Both the position numbers and the translations under genes were made by a program. From positions 191,421 to 255,420 of the forward strand of contig NZ_WNKX01000004.1 in NCBI RefSeq assembly GCF_009720745.1: a DNA stretch of 64,000 nucleotides, read 5' to 3'. Origin of the DNA: Massilia eburnea (GTDB lineage: Bacteria > Pseudomonadota > Gammaproteobacteria > Burkholderiales > Burkholderiaceae_D). Within the stretch, counting starts at the first letter, position 1, and each line of letters opens with the position of its first letter. Below, piece after piece: positions 18,096 through 27,118 of this stretch. The notes beneath the pieces were generated by a model that was given only the letters and a program-made list of their open reading frames with translations, did no database searches and was not told the origin of the DNA.

Positions 18096-18935
18096 ATGAA
18101 TCGCACGATCCAGGCAGACGGCGTCAACATCTTCTACCGCGAAGCAGGCGCTCCGGACGCACCGGCCATCCTCCTGATGCATGGTTTCCCCACCAGTTCC
18201 CACATGTTCCGCAAACTGATTCCGCTGCTGGCGACCAAGTACCGCGTGATCGCACCGGACCTGCCAGGTTTCGGCTTCACAGAAGTACCAGCGGAACGCA
18301 ACTACGAATACACCTTCGACAACCTGGCGCGCACCATGGAAGCCTTCCTGCAGGCGATCAAGCTGGATAAATTCGCCATGTACGTGTTTGATTACGGCGC
18401 CCCGGTCGGCCTGCGCCTGGCCGCTGCCAAACCGGAACGCATCACAGCGCTGGTCTCGCAAAACGGCAATGCCTACCTGGAAGGCCTGAGCGACGGCTGG
18501 AGCCCGATGCGCAAACACTGGGCCGATCCCAACGAAGAAAACACCAATGTGATGCGCGGCTTCCTGACGCCCGAGGCGACCAAATGGCAATACACGCATG
18601 GCGTGGCCGATCCGTCGCAAGTCGATCCGGAGTCCTACACGCTGGATTCGGCCCTGATGGCGCGCCCGGGCAATATCGACATCCAGCTGGAGCTGTTCTA
18701 CGACTACCGCAAAAACCTCGAGCTGTATCCGGTATTCCAGGAGTTCTTCCGCAAAGCGCGGGTGCCGACCTTGGCCATCTGGGGCAAAAACGATCCATTC
18801 TTCACGCCGCCGGGCGCCGAGGCCTATCGCCGCGACAACCCGAAAGCGATCGTGCAACTGCTCGATACCGGTCACTTTGCGCTGGAAACCCATGCAGAGG
18901 AGATCGGCAAAGCCATCCACGCCCTGTTAGACTAG
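18096..18935 (+). CDS. Alpha/beta hydrolase with Asp nucleophile (haloalkane dehalogenase / epoxide hydrolase type)
   Basis: A 279-aa alpha/beta hydrolase. HGFPTSSHMF near residue 29 supplies the oxyanion region. The nucleophile elbow reads VFDYGAPVG with D99, i.e. an aspartate as in haloalkane dehalogenases and epoxide hydrolases, not the serine of esterases. The general acid is probably in WGKNDPFF and the base is H260 in DTGHFALETH. The start at 18096 is set by GGAG 6 bases upstream. No signal peptide. It is divergent from the CGNR regulator; the natural substrate is unknown. Confidence 0.88.
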   Translation: MNRTIQADGVNIFYREAGAPDAPAILLMHGFPTSSHMFRKLIPLLATKYRVIAPDLPGFGFTEVPAERNYEYTFDNLARTMEAFLQAIKLDKFAMYVFDYGAPVGLRLAAAKPERITALVSQNGNAYLEGLSDGWSPMRKHWADPNEENTNVMRGFLTPEATKWQYTHGVADPSQVDPESYTLDSALMARPGNIDIQLELFYDYRKNLELYPVFQEFFRKARVPTLAIWGKNDPFFTPPGAEAYRRDNPKAIVQLLDTGHFALETHAEEIGKAIHALLD

Positions 18936-18966
18936 ACGCTTTCGAGGATAGCCTGACAGAGCATCG

Positions 18967-19788
18967 ATGAAGCTACACACCGTCGCATTGCTGCTGGCCA
19001 GCCTGGCGCTGGCCGGCTGCAGCAGCAAACAACCCATCACCTACACGGCACCCGCTGCCACCATCTCCAACCCGCAAGTGTTGCTGCTTGGGGAAGTCCA
19101 TGACAACAAGGAAGGCCATAAGCTGCGCTATGACGACCTGCGCCAGCGCGTGGAAGCCGGCTGGCGCCCCGTCATCGCCATGGAGCAGTTCGACCGCGAC
19201 TCGCAGGCCATGCTGGATGAAGCCCAAAAGGGCTGCCTGGATGCCTACTGCCTGATCAAGGCGATGGACAAGAAGGGCTGGGATTGGCAGCTCTACTACC
19301 CGGTGATCGACCTGGCGCTGTCCAACAAGCTGCCGATTGTCGCGGCCAACCTGTCGCGCGCCGATGCGTCGAAAGTGGTGCGCGATGGCCTGACCATGAG
19401 TTTCGACGCCGCCACCGTAGCAGCCTACAAACTGAAAGACCCGCTGCCACCCGACCTGCGGCGCGGCCAGGAAAAAGCCATCCAGGAAGGCCACTGCAAT
19501 ATGGTCTCCGAAATCATGTTGCCCGGCATGGTCAATGCCCAGGTGGCGCGTGACATCTGGATGGCCAAGCTGATTCGCGAACAGCAGCCGCGCGACGTAG
19601 TGCTCATCGCTGGCAATGGCCATGTGCGCAAGGATATCGGCGTGCCGCGATGGCTGAATGCTATTGAACCCCGGCTGAATGTCCGCACCATAGGTTTTAT
19701 CGAGCCCGATGGCGTGGTGGGCAGCTATGACGAAATCCGCAAGGTTCCGGTGCAAAAGCGCACAGACCCTTGTCGCAATTTAAAGTAA
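18967..19788 (+). CDS. ChaN-family lipoprotein
   Basis: A 273-aa lipoprotein: signal peptide with lipobox LALAGC, acylated at C18. The body is a ChaN-type domain (VLLLGEVHDNKEGHKLRYDDL, AMEQFDRDSQ, and a late VLIAGNGHVRKDIGVPRWL). Family members such as Campylobacter ChaN bind heme and are tied to iron handling, so a periplasmic or outer-membrane role in heme/iron is plausible. It follows the hydrolase by 31 bases on the same strand, but a functional link is not obvious. Confidence 0.87.
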   Translation: MKLHTVALLLASLALAGCSSKQPITYTAPAATISNPQVLLLGEVHDNKEGHKLRYDDLRQRVEAGWRPVIAMEQFDRDSQAMLDEAQKGCLDAYCLIKAMDKKGWDWQLYYPVIDLALSNKLPIVAANLSRADASKVVRDGLTMSFDAATVAAYKLKDPLPPDLRRGQEKAIQEGHCNMVSEIMLPGMVNAQVARDIWMAKLIREQQPRDVVLIAGNGHVRKDIGVPRWLNAIEPRLNVRTIGFIEPDGVVGSYDEIRKVPVQKRTDPCRNLK

Positions 19789-19827
19789 ACTTTCGGCCCT
19801 GCCGTTCCCCAATTCAAGGAGTAAAGA

Positions 19828-21405
19828 ATGCACATCGCAGGTGAAATGCTGATCGGACAAGCCGCCTTTAAGGGCAGTGCAGGCCAGATGAAGGCCACCG
19901 ACCCGGCCCGCAATATCGAAATCGAGCCAGCGTTTGGCATGGCGACGCCGGCCGACCTGCAGCGCGCTTGCGAACTCGCAGCGCAGGCATTCGACTCCTA
20001 CCGCGAAACCACGTTGGAAAAGCGCGCCCAGTTCCTGGAGCAGATTGCGCAGAACATCATCGATATCGGTCCGCAGCTGATCGAGCGCGCCATGCAGGAA
20101 TCCGGCCTGCCGCAAGCCCGCCTGGAAGGTGAGCGCGGCCGCACCGTGAACCAATTGCGCCTGTTCGCCAAAGTGGTGCGCGATGGCCTGTTCCTGGGCG
20201 CGACACTGGATTCCGCGTTGCCGGAACGCGTGCCGCCGCGCTCAGACCTGCGCATGCGCAAGATCGGCGTCGGCCCTGTCGCCGTGTTTGGCGCTTCCAA
20301 CTTCCCGCTGGCGTTCTCAGTGGCTGGCGGCGATACCGCTTCCGCACTGGCCGCCGGCTGCCCGGTGGTGGTGAAGGCGCACCCGGCGCACCCCGGCACT
20401 TCCGAACTGGTGGGCAAGGCGATCCAGAAAGCCGTGGCCGACTGCGGCCTGCATGAAGGCGTGTTCTCACTGGTGATCGGCGACGTGCAGATCGGCGGCG
20501 ACCTGGTGGCGCATCCTGCCATCAAGGCGGTTGGCTTCACCGGTTCGCGTGGCGGTGGCCTGGCCCTGGTGCGCATCGCCCAGGCGCGCAAGGAGCCGAT
20601 TCCCGTGTATGCCGAAATGGCGTCCATCAACCCCGTATTCCTGCTGCCGGGCGCACTGAAGGCTGGCGCTGCCCGTATCGCGCAAGGCTTTGCCGATTCG
20701 CTGACCATGGGCTCCGGCCAGTTCTGCACCAATCCGGGCCTGCTGATCGCGCTGGAAGGACCTGAGCTGAATGAATTCGCGGCTGCTGCGGCGGCTGCGG
20801 TGCAAGCCAAGCCATCGACCACGATGCTGACTCCCGGCATCCACAAGTCCTACGAAGCCGGTGTAGGAAAGTTGTCCGCGCTGGATAAAGTGGAATTGCT
20901 GGCCCAAGGCGGCGCTGGCAGCACCGCTTGCGCGGCGCAGCCGCACCTGTACAGCACGGACGTGGAGACCTTCCTCTCCACGCCTGCGCTGGAAGACGAA
21001 AACTTCGGCCCAAGCTCGGTGCTGGTGCGCTGCCGCGACGCGGCCGATATGCGCCGCATCGCCGAGCATCTGGAAGGCCAACTGACCTCCACCGTGCACG
21101 CCAACGCCGACGACCGCGAGATCGCTTCCGGCCTGCTGCCAACGCTGGAGCGCAAGGCTGGCCGCATCCTGTTCAACGGTTTCCCGACCGGCGTCGAAGT
21201 GGCGCACGCCATGGTGCACGGCGGCCCGTTCCCGTCGACCTCGGACCCGCGCAGCACGTCGGTTGGCGCGACCGCGATCGACCGCTTCCTGCGTCCGGTG
21301 TGCTACCAGGACGCGCCGGAGTGGGCGCTGCCGTCGACCCTGGCCAACGCCAACCCGCAGAACGTGCCGCGCGTAGTGGATGGCAAGATCCAGCCGGGCG
21401 CATAA
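19828..21405 (+). CDS. Aldehyde dehydrogenase, 2,5-dioxovalerate (alpha-ketoglutaric semialdehyde) dehydrogenase type
   Basis: A 525-aa NAD(P)-dependent dehydrogenase. The catalytic Cys is C300 in [10 protein letters not shown] and the general base is E263 in [18 protein letters not shown] near 237 is the cofactor loop, and the short-form [20 protein letters not shown] is characteristic of the KGSADH subgroup that oxidises alpha-ketoglutaric semialdehyde in sugar-acid and hydroxyproline catabolism. AAGGAG lies 7 bases before the start. No partner genes of those pathways are adjacent, so the substrate is provisional. Confidence 0.88.
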   Translation: MHIAGEMLIGQAAFKGSAGQMKATDPARNIEIEPAFGMATPADLQRACELAAQAFDSYRETTLEKRAQFLEQIAQNIIDIGPQLIERAMQESGLPQARLEGERGRTVNQLRLFAKVVRDGLFLGATLDSALPERVPPRSDLRMRKIGVGPVAVFGASNFPLAFSVAGGDTASALAAGCPVVVKAHPAHPGTSELVGKAIQKAVADCGLHEGVFSLVIGDVQIGGDLVAHPAIKAVGFTGSRGGGLALVRIAQARKEPIPVYAEMASINPVFLLPGALKAGAARIAQGFADSLTMGSGQFCTNPGLLIALEGPELNEFAAAAAAAVQAKPSTTMLTPGIHKSYEAGVGKLSALDKVELLAQGGAGSTACAAQPHLYSTDVETFLSTPALEDENFGPSSVLVRCRDAADMRRIAEHLEGQLTSTVHANADDREIASGLLPTLERKAGRILFNGFPTGVEVAHAMVHGGPFPSTSDPRSTSVGATAIDRFLRPVCYQDAPEWALPSTLANANPQNVPRVVDGKIQPGA

Positions 21406-21434
21406 GCCCTCGCCAACGTGATAAGGTGGGCCGC

Positions 21435-21761
21435 ATGATGGAAACCGTGTACCAGCAAGAGCAGCCCACCCGCGCCGACATCGACGGGCTCACCGGACCG
21501 GCGGTGCTGGAATTCGGCACCAACTGGTGCGGTTACTGCCGCGGCGCCCAGCCTGTCATCGCCGAGGCGTACAGCGAGTACGCCAACATCCCTCACTTCA
21601 AGGTGGAAGATGGCCCTGGCCGCGTGCTGGGCCGTGCTTTCCGCGTCAAGCTGTGGCCCACCGTAATCTTCCTGAAAGACGGCAAAGAAGTAGCGCGCGT
21701 GGTCCGGCCGGAAGACGCCGACGAGCTGCGTGAAGGCTTCGCCCAGATTGCGGGCGCCTGA
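21435..21761 (+). CDS. Thioredoxin-like protein
   Basis: A 108-aa thioredoxin fold with the active site C32-G-Y-C35 in FGTNWCGYCRGAQP and the cis-proline loop at KLWPTVIFLKDGKE. There is no signal peptide, so it is cytoplasmic. CGYC is a non-standard dipeptide compared with CGPC, which suggests a different redox potential. It starts 29 bases after the aldehyde dehydrogenase stop and is probably co-transcribed with it; protecting or reactivating the dehydrogenase cysteine is a possible role. Confidence 0.85.
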   Translation: MMETVYQQEQPTRADIDGLTGPAVLEFGTNWCGYCRGAQPVIAEAYSEYANIPHFKVEDGPGRVLGRAFRVKLWPTVIFLKDGKEVARVVRPEDADELREGFAQIAGA

Positions 21762-21838
21762 CCTTCTTTCGAAGCTGTTGCTCGCACGCGTCACTTGCAA
21801 GATAATCGAAAGCACTTGTTGCTTTTGTATTCCCATAT

Positions 21839-21918
21839 TGATAACGTTAACTCATTGAGAAAGACAAAAAGCCGAAAACAACGGCATTTTTTTAAAAGCG
21901 GGCATGATAACGTTCGCA
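21839..21918. promoter_or_regulatory. Two LacI-family-like operators in front of the TonB receptor
   Basis: TGATAACGTTAACT (21839-21852) and TGATAACGTTCGCA (21905-21918) share the palindromic core TAACGTT, with centres 66 bases apart. AACG-centred palindromes of this form are typical of LacI/GalR-family operators. The second lies 18 bases before the GTG start of the receptor. A small GC hairpin followed by T7 lies between the two (21871-21893). No LacI gene is in the window, so the regulator must be elsewhere. Confidence 0.6.
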
Positions 21919-21936
21919 CAATGAGGAGAAAAGTTA

Positions 21937-24348
21937 GTGAGTACCCAGCAAAACCCGCGCGCGGTTCCGGTCGCACGCCCCCTGGCCGCAGCCGTGGCTA
22001 TCGCCCTGTCTAGCCTGGCCCACGCACAGCAGGCAACGGATGCAGCACCTGCCGCCGACAACGCCAAGCTTGAGCAGGTGGTGGTGACCGCCAACAAACG
22101 TGCCCAGAACCTGCAAGACGTTCCGGCCGCGATCACGGTCCTGAACGACGCTGTACTGCAGCGTAACAACGTGCGCGACGTGGGCGACCTGCCTAATCTG
22201 TCGCCGGCGGTGACTGTTTCGGTATCGACCCAGCAGGCCAATAACAGCATCAATATGCGTGGCATTGGCACCTTCTCGTTCGGCATCGGCGTTGAATCGG
22301 ACGTGTCGGTGATCGTCGACGATATTCCTTACGCCCTCCAGGCGAATGCCTTCAAGGACCTGGCCGATGCCTTCCGCATCGAAGTGTTGAAAGGCCCGCA
22401 GAGCACCCTGCTGGGCAAGAGCTCCATCGCCGGTGCGATCAACATCACCACCAAGCCGATCGACGGCGTGTGGAAAAACCGCGTCAGCACCTACCTGACC
22501 AATGATGGCGAATGGCGCGCTTCGGGCTCGGTCTCCGGTCCGCTGAGCGATACCCTGCGCATGCGCATGGCTGTCAGCAAGTCGTCCTTTGACGGTGTGG
22601 TGAAGAACCTGGCCGATGGCAACCGCATGAACGGCAGCACCAGCACCGACTTCGTGGGCAAGTTCGAATGGGCGCCGGACGATAACTGGCAGGTGACCCT
22701 CAGCCCGCACGCCAGCCGCTCCAATGTGGCTTGCTGCGTTTCGCCATTGACCAGCATGACGCCGGGCGGCCTGTATCAGAACAACACCGCATTGCCGGCT
22801 TCGACCCTGTTGAGGGGTATCAATCCAAGCCCTGACAATGTCAGCGTCCGCATGGATTATCCGATCGGCGGCGTGGCCCGTGACAAGGGCGCCGGCCTGA
22901 AGGTCAACTATGCTTTCGACGACGGCGGCCTGCTGGCCAAGCACACGCTGAGCCTGATCACGTCCTGGTCGAACTACCACATGGCTGATGCGCAGGATGG
23001 CGACGCTACCGACTACGACGTCCTCGGATCCATGCTGGTGGGCGGCCAGCCAACCGGCTTCCATGGCGGCTTGTACCAGTACGGCACTTTCGATGTGACC
23101 GCGCGCACCGCCGAACTGCGTTTGACTTCTCCGGACAAGGGCGCCCTGAAATACGTGGGCGGCCTGTGGTACGCGAAGAATGACCTGGAGCGTGCACTGA
23201 CGCGCGCACCGGTCACCAGCTACGTGACCGATTACGCGGCGACTGCATACAACACCAACTATGCGATTTTTGGCCAGGCATCGTACGAGCTGACCCCGGC
23301 CACCAGCGTGGTGGCAGGCCTGCGCGTGAACCGGGAAGACGTGGGTTATACCTACACCCGCTACACCCCGCCGCCAGCCAACCCTCGCAGCGTGACCGAG
23401 TACCTTGAAGGTAACAACGGCAGCACCGACAAGACCGGCCGCCTGGGCCTGGAGCATCGCCTGAATCCTGACGCGATGGCTTACCTGACCTATTCGACCG
23501 GCCACAAAGGCCTGGCGTATGACCTGACCTCCAGCTTCAACGGCGCGATCGCCAAGACCCAGCCGGTGCCGGGCGAAAATGCGCACAGCGTGGAAGCCGG
23601 CCTGAAACTGGGCCTGTTGGATGGCAAAATGTCTCTCGACCTGGCTGCTTTCAAGACCGACTTCACGGGCTTCCAGCAATCGGCTGGCCAGATCGATCCT
23701 GACGGTATCTTCCGCACAATCCTGCATTCCGTTGGCGGCCTGCGCACCAGCGGCTTCGAAGCAGACCTGAACTGGCGTGTGTCCCGCCAGCTGACGCTGA
23801 ACGGTGCTTTCGCCTACACCAAGGCCGTGATCACCGACTTCGAAAACGGCCCATGCTACAAGGTGCCTAATGCGGCTGGTACCGATGCCATGAATGGTGG
23901 CAATTGCGCACCGAATCCAAAATTCGGCAACAACCCTGTCGCCAACCTCGATGGCGCCACCATGCCGAATGCGCCCAAGTTCAAGCTGAACCTGGGCGGC
24001 CAGTACGATATCCCAACCGACTACTCGTACAACGCCTTCGTGACCGGCGCCTACCGCTACCAGAGCGCGACGCAGTTCAGCCTGAACCAGGATCCAATGA
24101 CGATCCAGGGCGGCTATGGCATCCTGAATCTCGGCGCGGGCATCAAGGACAAGCAGGACAAGTTCAAGTTCACCATCACCGTGAACAATGTGTTCAATAA
24201 ATCCTATGCGGCAGGCCTGGGCAACTCGGTTGCTGGCGTCTGGAGCGTGAAAGCGCCGAATACGCCGCTGGCTGTGAACCAGACCACCTGGACTCCGGCG
24301 CGTGACTACCAGCGCTACGTCGCGATGCGCGCCGACTTTAATTTCTAA
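21937..24348 (+). CDS. TonB-dependent outer-membrane receptor
   Basis: An 803-aa receptor starting at a GTG with GAGGAG upstream. A signal peptide (about 1-30, ending SLAHAQ) is followed by a TonB-box-like region and plug (LEQVVVTANKRAQNLQDVPA, MRGIGTFSFG, EVLKGPQSTLLGKSSIAGA), then the 22-strand barrel ending in MRADFNF with a C-terminal Phe. It imports a ligand across the outer membrane using TonB energy. LacI-like operators and the downstream DUF2264 gene suggest an oligosaccharide or glycoside rather than a siderophore. A terminator separates it from the next gene. Confidence 0.94.
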   Translation: MSTQQNPRAVPVARPLAAAVAIALSSLAHAQQATDAAPAADNAKLEQVVVTANKRAQNLQDVPAAITVLNDAVLQRNNVRDVGDLPNLSPAVTVSVSTQQANNSINMRGIGTFSFGIGVESDVSVIVDDIPYALQANAFKDLADAFRIEVLKGPQSTLLGKSSIAGAINITTKPIDGVWKNRVSTYLTNDGEWRASGSVSGPLSDTLRMRMAVSKSSFDGVVKNLADGNRMNGSTSTDFVGKFEWAPDDNWQVTLSPHASRSNVACCVSPLTSMTPGGLYQNNTALPASTLLRGINPSPDNVSVRMDYPIGGVARDKGAGLKVNYAFDDGGLLAKHTLSLITSWSNYHMADAQDGDATDYDVLGSMLVGGQPTGFHGGLYQYGTFDVTARTAELRLTSPDKGALKYVGGLWYAKNDLERALTRAPVTSYVTDYAATAYNTNYAIFGQASYELTPATSVVAGLRVNREDVGYTYTRYTPPPANPRSVTEYLEGNNGSTDKTGRLGLEHRLNPDAMAYLTYSTGHKGLAYDLTSSFNGAIAKTQPVPGENAHSVEAGLKLGLLDGKMSLDLAAFKTDFTGFQQSAGQIDPDGIFRTILHSVGGLRTSGFEADLNWRVSRQLTLNGAFAYTKAVITDFENGPCYKVPNAAGTDAMNGGNCAPNPKFGNNPVANLDGATMPNAPKFKLNLGGQYDIPTDYSYNAFVTGAYRYQSATQFSLNQDPMTIQGGYGILNLGAGIKDKQDKFKFTITVNNVFNKSYAAGLGNSVAGVWSVKAPNTPLAVNQTTWTPARDYQRYVAMRADFNF

Positions 24349-24372
24349 GCCTGAAACCCGTAGGGCTTGGTT

Positions 24373-24403
24373 CCTGCCGCCTCACGAGGGCGGCAGGTTT
24401 TTT
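24373..24403 (+). terminator. Rho-independent terminator after the TonB receptor
   Basis: A 9-bp perfect stem CCTGCCGCC / GGCGGCAGG with a 7-nt loop, followed by six T residues. It starts 25 bases after the receptor stop codon and ends just before the DUF2264 ribosome site, so read-through or a separate promoter must supply the latter. Confidence 0.85.
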
Positions 24404-24419
24404 CATTTTGGAGAAGAAG

Positions 24420-25679
24420 ATGAAACGTAGGGATTTCATGGGCGTGATCGCCACTGTGGCAGGGCTGGTGGGCGCCAGCGGCGCCGTGCGGGCCGCGCCG
24501 CTGTTCAAGCAGGACGGCAGCCAGCGCGCCTACCTGGTCGATTTGCTGCTGAAGATGGCGCTGCCGGTGCTGGAGGCGATGTCCAAGGGCCAGCTCAAAA
24601 AAACCTTCGTGCTCGAACTGAGCCCGCGCTGGGCCGAAGGGCTGGACCCGCGCGTCAGCTATCTCGAATGCTTCGGCCGCCTGATGTCGGGTATCGCGCC
24701 CTGGCTGGCGCTGCCGGACGATGACAGCGCGGAGGGCAAGGCGCGCCGGCACGTGCGCGAACTGGCGCTGCAAAGCTTTGCCAACTCCGTCGATCCGGCC
24801 AGTCCGGATTACCTGGCTTGGCGCTCGACCAACCAGACACTGGTCGATTCGGCCTACTACACCAATGCCTTGATGCGCGCGCCCAAGGCCTTGTGGGAAC
24901 CGCTCGACGCCGTGACCCGGCAGCGTATCATCGAAGAGATCAAGGGCGTGCGCCGCTACTCGCTGCCGTACAACAATTGGCTGTTGTTCGCCGCGATGAA
25001 TGAAGCCTGGCTGTTCTCGATCGGCGAGCAGGGCGACGTCCTGCGCCTGAATGCGGGCGTGCGCAAGGCGAACGAATGGTATGCGGGCGACGGCTGGATC
25101 AAGGACGGCGATGCCTTCCACTACGACTACTACAACTCCTACGTGATGTGGCCGATGCTGCTGGAGATCCTGGAACAGGCGGAAAAAGCCTCGGTGGCCG
25201 TGTTCTATGAGAAGCCGGAAGGACTGCTGGCGCAAACGCTGAAACGCACGCAGCGCTATTGCGAACACCTGGAACGCATGGTGTCGCCGGAAGGCAGCTA
25301 TCCCGCCATTGGCCGCTCGCTGACCTACCGCACCGCAGCCTTCCAGCCCTTGGCTTTGCTGGCCTGGCGCAAAAAGCTGCCGGAATCGCTGCCGGAAGGG
25401 CAGGTGAGGGCAGCGCTGCACGCCGTGCACAAGGCTATCTGGACCAACCCGAGCAACTTCACCAAGGAAGGTTTCCTGACGCTGGGTTTCGCCGGCCACA
25501 ATCCGCAAATCGCGGACGTGTACTCGAACAGCGGCAGCATGTACATCGCCTCCAATGGCCTGCTGGCGCTTGGCTTGCCCGCTACGGACACCTTCTGGAC
25601 CACCCCATCGCTGGACTGGACCCAGAAGAAAGCCTTCAGCAACCAGCCCTTCCCCAAAGACTATGCGGTGAACTATTGA
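24420..25679 (+). CDS. Tat-exported DUF2264 protein, putative carbohydrate-active enzyme
   Basis: A 419-aa protein with a twin-arginine signal (KRRDFMGVIATVAGL...AVRAA) and a DUF2264 domain over most of its length. DUF2264 proteins have alpha/alpha-barrel character and occur beside carbohydrate-uptake and degradation genes. Aromatic, acidic stretches such as GDAFHYDYYNSYVMWP and NNWLLFAAMNEAW fit a sugar-binding cleft. The start at 24420 has GGAG 6 bases upstream; a TTG four codons earlier overlaps that site. With the upstream TonB receptor it probably forms a small glycan-use locus. The catalytic mechanism is not evident. Confidence 0.85.
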   Translation: MKRRDFMGVIATVAGLVGASGAVRAAPLFKQDGSQRAYLVDLLLKMALPVLEAMSKGQLKKTFVLELSPRWAEGLDPRVSYLECFGRLMSGIAPWLALPDDDSAEGKARRHVRELALQSFANSVDPASPDYLAWRSTNQTLVDSAYYTNALMRAPKALWEPLDAVTRQRIIEEIKGVRRYSLPYNNWLLFAAMNEAWLFSIGEQGDVLRLNAGVRKANEWYAGDGWIKDGDAFHYDYYNSYVMWPMLLEILEQAEKASVAVFYEKPEGLLAQTLKRTQRYCEHLERMVSPEGSYPAIGRSLTYRTAAFQPLALLAWRKKLPESLPEGQVRAALHAVHKAIWTNPSNFTKEGFLTLGFAGHNPQIADVYSNSGSMYIASNGLLALGLPATDTFWTTPSLDWTQKKAFSNQPFPKDYAVNY

Positions 25680-25702
25680 TGTCGAAGAATTTTACATTCG
25701 AC

Positions 25703-25736
25703 TTGCTGTTTGCTCGGCACTCTGAAAAAACAGCAA
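25703..25736. promoter_or_regulatory. Inverted repeat upstream of the sigma-54 promoter
   Basis: TTGCTGTTT (25703-25711) and AAACAGCAA (25728-25736) form perfect 9-bp arms about 50 bases upstream of the sigma-54 -24 element. A second short inverted repeat, GTCGAA/TTCGAC (25681-25702), precedes it. Position and symmetry suit an activator site of a sigma-54 enhancer protein (PrsR in PEP-CTERM systems); alternatively it is a weak terminator of the DUF2264 gene. Confidence 0.4.
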
Positions 25737-25769
25737 TAAATTCATCTTCTTATCGCGGCCTTTAAGCGC

Positions 25770-25785
25770 TGGCATAGTTGATGCT
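25770..25785 (+). promoter_or_regulatory. Sigma-54 (-24/-12) promoter for the PEP-CTERM gene
   Basis: TGGCATAGTTGATGCT has GG and GC exactly 10 bases apart, as in TGGCAC-N5-TTGC. A start site near 25796 would leave a leader of about 35 bases before the ATG at 25830. PEP-CTERM genes in several betaproteobacteria are controlled by RpoN with the PrsK/PrsR two-component system, which fits this placement. Confidence 0.6.
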
Positions 25786-25829
25786 GCCACGCATGGACAG
25801 GGGATTTCCTGCTCATGCGTGGAGGGTTC

Positions 25830-26675
25830 ATGAAACTGCCTATTGCATCCGTATTCCTGGCTGGCGCACTGGCGTCTCAGGCGGCCTCGGCTGCCTTCAT
25901 AACGTTCGAGTCTGCAGGCCCAAACGCCGCTGCAATTACCGCAACTCGCGATGCCTTCCGTGGCGCGATCGGTGGCGGGACGGTCGCCGGTGCAAATGGC
26001 TCCTTCGGTGGACTGCGCCGCGAAATCAACTGGGACGGCGTGCCCGATGCTTTCGCCGACCCGAATGCCCTGCCGGCCAACTTCTTCAACGTCAATTCGC
26101 CGCGCGGCGTCGTGTTCAGCACTCCCGGAACCGGTTTTATGGTGAGCGCCAACGCGGGAGGGAGCACGCCCACTTTATTCGGCTTCCCGTCCGACTTCCA
26201 GGCATTCAGCGCACAGCGCCTGTTCACCGCCATCAACAGCAATACCACGGATGTGACTTTCTTCAATCCGGGCACGAATACCGCAGCCACCACGAGCGCC
26301 TTCGGGGCGGTCTTTGTCGACGTTGAAGCTGCCGGCGTGTCGCGGATCCAGTTCTTCGATGAGAATAATGTGCTGATCTATTCCCATGACGTCCTGGTCG
26401 CCGGCAACCAGGGCCTGAGTTTCCTGGGCGGCTTCGCCAATGCAGGCGAGAGGATCGCCCGGGTCCGGATCACATCAGGCTTGAATACGATCACGGCCAA
26501 TGGCGTGCTTGGCAATCCGAACGACGACGTGGTGGTGATGGATGATTTCCTCTACGCGGAACCGGGGCAGGCCGAGGATGTTCCGGAGCCATCGAGCATC
26601 GCGCTGCTGGCGATTGGACTGGCCGGCTGCCTGGCCAGCCTGCGGCGGAATGCTTCTGGTCTGCCCAGGGACTGA
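25830..26675 (+). CDS. PEP-CTERM sorting-domain protein
   Basis: A 281-aa secreted protein. A signal peptide (MKLPIASVFLAGALASQAASA) leads into a beta-rich domain starting AFITFESAG. The C-terminus has the PEP-CTERM signal: VPEPSS from residue 251, a hydrophobic helix, and an RR cluster, recognised by exosortase (EpsH/XrtA) and linked to exopolysaccharide and floc or biofilm formation. GGAGGG sits 4-5 bases before the ATG at 25830; an ATG at 25815 overlaps that site and is rejected. No exosortase gene is in the window. A sigma-54 promoter precedes and a terminator follows, so it is monocistronic. Confidence 0.9.
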   Translation: MKLPIASVFLAGALASQAASAAFITFESAGPNAAAITATRDAFRGAIGGGTVAGANGSFGGLRREINWDGVPDAFADPNALPANFFNVNSPRGVVFSTPGTGFMVSANAGGSTPTLFGFPSDFQAFSAQRLFTAINSNTTDVTFFNPGTNTAATTSAFGAVFVDVEAAGVSRIQFFDENNVLIYSHDVLVAGNQGLSFLGGFANAGERIARVRITSGLNTITANGVLGNPNDDVVVMDDFLYAEPGQAEDVPEPSSIALLAIGLAGCLASLRRNASGLPRD

Positions 26676-26693
26676 ATCCGTTCCAAGTCGAAC

Positions 26694-26718
26694 GCCCGCA
26701 TCAGCGGGCATTTTTTTT
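26694..26718 (+). terminator. Rho-independent terminator of the PEP-CTERM gene
   Basis: Stem GCCCGC / GCGGGC with loop ATCA, then A and eight T residues, 19 bases after the stop codon. Confidence 0.88.
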
Positions 26719-26746
26719 CAGGCTTGACTTTCGCCCGCAAAAGGAT

Positions 26747-26770
26747 TTAACTATTAACGAATTAGTTAAT
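26747..26770. promoter_or_regulatory. ArsR-type operator overlapping the promoter
   Basis: TTAACTA (26747-26753) and TAGTTAA (26763-26769) form a perfect inverted repeat with a 9-bp spacer; an overlapping pair ATTAAC/GTTAAT (26753-26770) makes the element doubly symmetric. A TTGACT at 26724-26729 is a good -35, and the matching -10 would be TTAACT or TAACTA at the left arm, so a bound repressor would block the polymerase. The start codon of the ArsR gene lies 7 bases downstream. Autoregulation is inferred. Confidence 0.65.
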
Positions 26771-26776
26771 TGTGCA

Positions 26777-27118
26777 ATGATGGAACTCGATAAAGTCTTT
26801 GACGCACTTGCGTCCAAACCACGACGCCTGATCCTCGCTTACCTGTCGGAGGTGGAGCTTTCGACCTCCGACCTGGCAGAGAAATTCGGCATCAGCGCCC
26901 CCGCGATTTCCAGGCACTTATCCGTGCTGGAAAACGCTGGCCTGGTGAGCAGCGAAAGGCGAGGGCAGTTTGTGTTCTACAAACTGAACGGCGATAACCT
27001 GGTCAACACCTTGACTGGCTACGCGTTCGAGGTGTGCCCGGTATCGCGGCCCCTGAAACGCGAGTCGCGGGCGATGGCCGCAAAAAAGAAGGGAGTCCGG
27101 CATGAAGAAGATTCGTAA
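26777..27118 (+). CDS. ArsR-family transcriptional repressor
   Basis: A 113-aa winged-helix protein. The HTH is in TSDLAEKFGISAPAISRHLS, with the wing at ERRGQFVFYKLN. It lacks the ELCVCDL-type metal site of classical ArsR/SmtB, and the LNGDNLVNTL region resembles the SdpR/non-metal subgroup. Two in-frame ATGs (26777 and 26780) are equally possible starts. It overlaps the desaturase start by 17 bases, so the two are co-translated, and it has a strong palindrome in its promoter. It probably controls the desaturase and itself. Confidence 0.9.
   Translation: MMELDKVFDALASKPRRLILAYLSEVELSTSDLAEKFGISAPAISRHLSVLENAGLVSSERRGQFVFYKLNGDNLVNTLTGYAFEVCPVSRPLKRESRAMAAKKKGVRHEEDS

Noticed and set aside
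21871-21893. Small GCCG/CGGC hairpin plus T7 in the TonB receptor leader
   Set aside because: The stem is only 4 bp, too weak to call a terminator; it could be part of an attenuator, but there is no supporting signal.
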